This document shows, piece after piece, positions 61,811 through 64,000 of a stretch of DNA of 64,000 nt; the stretch's first letter is position 1; each line of letters begins with the position of its first letter. Under the pieces are notes generated by a model, which was given only the letters and a program-made list of their open reading frames with translations, was not told the DNA's origin and made no database searches. The translations under genes and the position numbers were made by a program. The stretch is from Apostichopus japonicus (Eukaryota; Echinodermata; Holothuroidea; Aspidochirotida; Stichopodidae): assembly GCF_037975245.1 (NCBI RefSeq), contig NC_092562.1, positions 22,153,054 to 22,217,053 of the forward strand. Direction: 5' to 3'.

Positions 61811-61845
61811 TATTTCTGCCAGATGTAGTCACATGAAGGAAAGGT
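61738..61845 (-). CDS. Start exon: 5' leader and signal peptide
   Basis: Coding part 61738-61810. The ATG at 61810 opens MKVSIGHFFGKCLWLFLFFC, then ICLN: a Lys, a hydrophobic core and small polar residues, a clear signal peptide. It ends in phase 1 at a GTAAGT donor. About 35 nt of leader precede the ATG, after a strong acceptor (TTTGTTTCTATCCAG), so at least one untranslated exon probably lies upstream. The context GAAATAATGA is acceptable for initiation. Confidence 0.8.
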
Positions 61846-63500
61846 CTGGATAGAAACAAACAAAATTGTTATGACTTTACGAAATACAAACTTGTTAGAA
61901 TGCATGGCTTGCCAAAAGCAATCAAACACAAATGTTGAAGACTTGAAAGAGAAGAATAGAAAGCTTAAGTACAGAACTGCTTGTTTAACTTGTAATGATG
62001 GTATCATATAGTCAATCCCAGCTCATTTGTTTGGTTGCAAACTTTTACAACAATTTGAGAAATTAAATTTTTTACAAAACATACTCTTGAAAAGTCAATG
62101 ATGTAAAACAACTCTTTAGCTCACATCAATGCCACTAACAGACCTATGAAAACCATTGCTTAAATATTAATAGCTTATGAATATATTTTAAAACATGGGA
62201 CGATATTTAGAGGTACACAGACTGTACCTGTACTGCAGCCTATTGAGGAATTACTGTACTAATGTACATCAATGGCAATGTGTCTGCTGCAGTTTGTCCA
62301 TATCATACCTTTCGGTTAGTGTGAATTTGTAAACAGTATTGTAGCTTTCACAGTAGTAGAGCATTTTTTTCACTGAAGCAACTGAATGACATTACATTTT
62401 TCTGTATGAATTTTCCCAACAATGTTTTGTTCTGTAAATGCACTATTCTCAAAAACAGTGCTCAGAGTTACAAATTGTAAATTGTAAGTTATACCTTGGG
62501 TTATCTATGATCATCTTCAAGGTCAAAGTATATTTGGACTCCATAGTATAACATGACTGTACTGTAACATTCTACAATCATATTAAGGAACAGTATCTTA
62601 CAATAGATTATCCAGGGAAGTAGTCCTCAAGATACTTTCTGTTATATAGTCAATTCTTGTGTTAGCAGTGAGCTGCACAGTTTAATTGAAAATAAGAGGC
62701 ATTTGAGCAAAGAAGATTAAAACTGCATTGTGATGTCAAAACATTGTATACAACCTAATACAATATAGTTTCTGTACCTTAAATAGAAAACAATACATTT
62801 AATGTAGATATGAAAGGTAATTAGTGGGGTGAATTAAATTATTACAGTTATTATATTAGCAAGGCCTACTTTAATGGATCTCATACTGTACGTACACAGG
62901 AGGAACAACAGGGTTACGTTAATTGACAGAATGTCACATCACAAAGGAGGTTTCCAATTAAATATATCAACATGGCTATCACTTTGTGTATCTAAGAGTA
63001 ATTTTATACTAACATGCACTGCCAATAAACTGGGAAAAGCTTCAGCCTAAGTGATCAGATTTACATTGGACAGTATAAATAGCTACTGTACTGTATCCAT
63101 GATTAACTAAGGTTTGTTACTACCTGTAAAGTATCTTAACCAACCCACAATACCATTATTAAATGTCTATCATTATAATGTGACTAGGTTTAGGAGTTGA
63201 CAACACATATTTTGTAGTGTCAACTCCTAGTCACACTATAATGATAGCTCTTTCAACCGTAAAGTAATGTTCTTCAGGGTACTGGGTACTTCAGGCTTGA
63301 TACAGTAGTTATGGTAGAGCACTTCAATTGAAAATGTAAGCCTTCTTCCCTGTGATAACATGATGCATTGCTAACAAAGAGACAAAGAGAATAATGCCTT
63401 CAATATATTATATTTACAAAAAAAAGGTGTTCAGAACAAAAAAAAGTAGGGGCATATTGTACAAAGCCAAAACCAACAATTGCCATTTAATTGACCTTAC
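61846..63500. other. Presumed 5' intron; inverted repeat inside
   Basis: No exon is seen on either strand. The sequence is rich in TACTGTA/TACAGTA heptamers. It contains the foldback at 63167-63247. Confidence 0.4.
63167..63247. repeat. Foldback inverted repeat (arms 30-36 bp, loop about 15 bp)
   Basis: The left arm reads CTATCATTATAATGTGACTA, then GG and GAGTTGACA. The right arm is its near-perfect complement (TGTCAACTCCTAGTCACACT, then ATAATGATAG). The left arm carries six extra bases (TTTAGG). It could be a small MITE-like foldback. Confidence 0.8.
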
Positions 63501-63524
63501 CCTGTTTTCTTGTTCTATCTGAGG
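63501..63524 (-). other. Possible untranslated first exon end (donor site)
   Basis: A good donor (AACAGG|GTAAGG) at 63500 lies upstream of the start exon, whose own acceptor implies an upstream leader exon. The bases from a GTTCAG at 63525 to this donor are 24 bp, but the true 5' limit is unknown; the exon may begin at a transcription start further up. No promoter element could be identified. Confidence 0.3.
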
Positions 63525-64000
63525 CTGAACAACCAAAGTTGGAAACACAAGGCTGAAGAAATTCCCTATCCTGTGAATGTAGAGTTATGACAATAGAAGC
63601 AAAAGTTTATTGCCAATAAGAAATGCCTAGCAGGAGTCAGATCACATTAAAATATATAAACATATATCAACATTGATGCACACAAGATAAAACAAAGTCA
63701 TATTACAACATTTCTTGTATATTGTACTTGGTTACAATGTAGTTCCATTGGACACACAGTATTTAATACTGAGACTATAGAAGCAACTTTGTCATGTCTT
63801 GTGGTATGTACAATGCATGTTGGAAAGCACTTAAAATTAAACTATTCACAATTAGGTACAGTACAGTATATACTGTACAGTTTGGCAGCAATCATGGAAC
63901 ATTTCTGGATGAAGTGAAATTTAATCAATGAATGATGAATGTACAAAACAAAGAAACCAACTGCTACTAGAGAAGGGAACAGGTACCCTACATGAGTAAC

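Overview
The window is eukaryotic: AT-rich, with almost no long open reading frames but many short open segments bounded by good splice signals. The combination of Calx-beta, HYR, EGF, Ig and fibronectin type III modules in one membrane protein, plus the repeat types present, suggests a marine deuterostome. An echinoderm, perhaps a sea cucumber, is my best guess (inference only).

I find one large gene, on the minus strand, running from about 61.8 kb down to 3.5 kb. Fifty-two coding exons can be joined by hand using splice dinucleotides and phase. In transcript order they encode: a signal peptide (61.8 kb); two Calx-beta domains (58.5-54.3 kb); three HYR or HYR-like domains, two of them followed by a 14-codon exon (50.5-44.5 kb); a Thr/Ser/Pro-rich stalk made of 29 mini-exons of about 30-54 bp (43.8-18.4 kb); two EGF-type exons (15.8-15.4 kb); two Ig domains (14.5 and 12.1 kb); an FN3 domain (11.0 kb); a receptor-phosphatase-like membrane-proximal FN3 region with a furin-type RRKR site (8.9-5.3 kb); a transmembrane helix (4.2 kb); and a basic juxtamembrane exon (3.5 kb). 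The model gives about 1,500 residues. The remaining cytoplasmic exons, possibly with a catalytic domain, are not seen and probably lie beyond position 1. Nearly every intron interrupts the frame in phase 1, so extracellular exons can be duplicated or skipped without a frameshift.

The stalk region is the most unusual part. A unit of about 2.07 kb is tandemly repeated five times (18.4-28.8 kb), and older, diverged relatives extend to 38 kb. Each unit carries two 30-bp exons, one 48-bp exon and one 39-bp exon, plus a dead copy of the 30-bp exon. Two lesions mean that not all mini-exons can be joined constitutively: a stop codon forms across one specific exon junction, and one exon is 29 bp instead of 30. 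This points to exon skipping, a decaying array, or assembly error.

The introns hold a second tandem duplication (2.35 kb, carrying the HYR exons), a tRNA-derived SINE with an identifiable empty site, a roughly 2-kb terminal-inverted-repeat element carrying nine GTGACTCGCGTGAC-type motifs, a CR1/L2-like retrotransposon tail, a GIY-YIG (Penelope-like) relic, a repeat family rich in TGACCTTTGACCT, and a 37-bp minisatellite. I found no plus-strand host gene.
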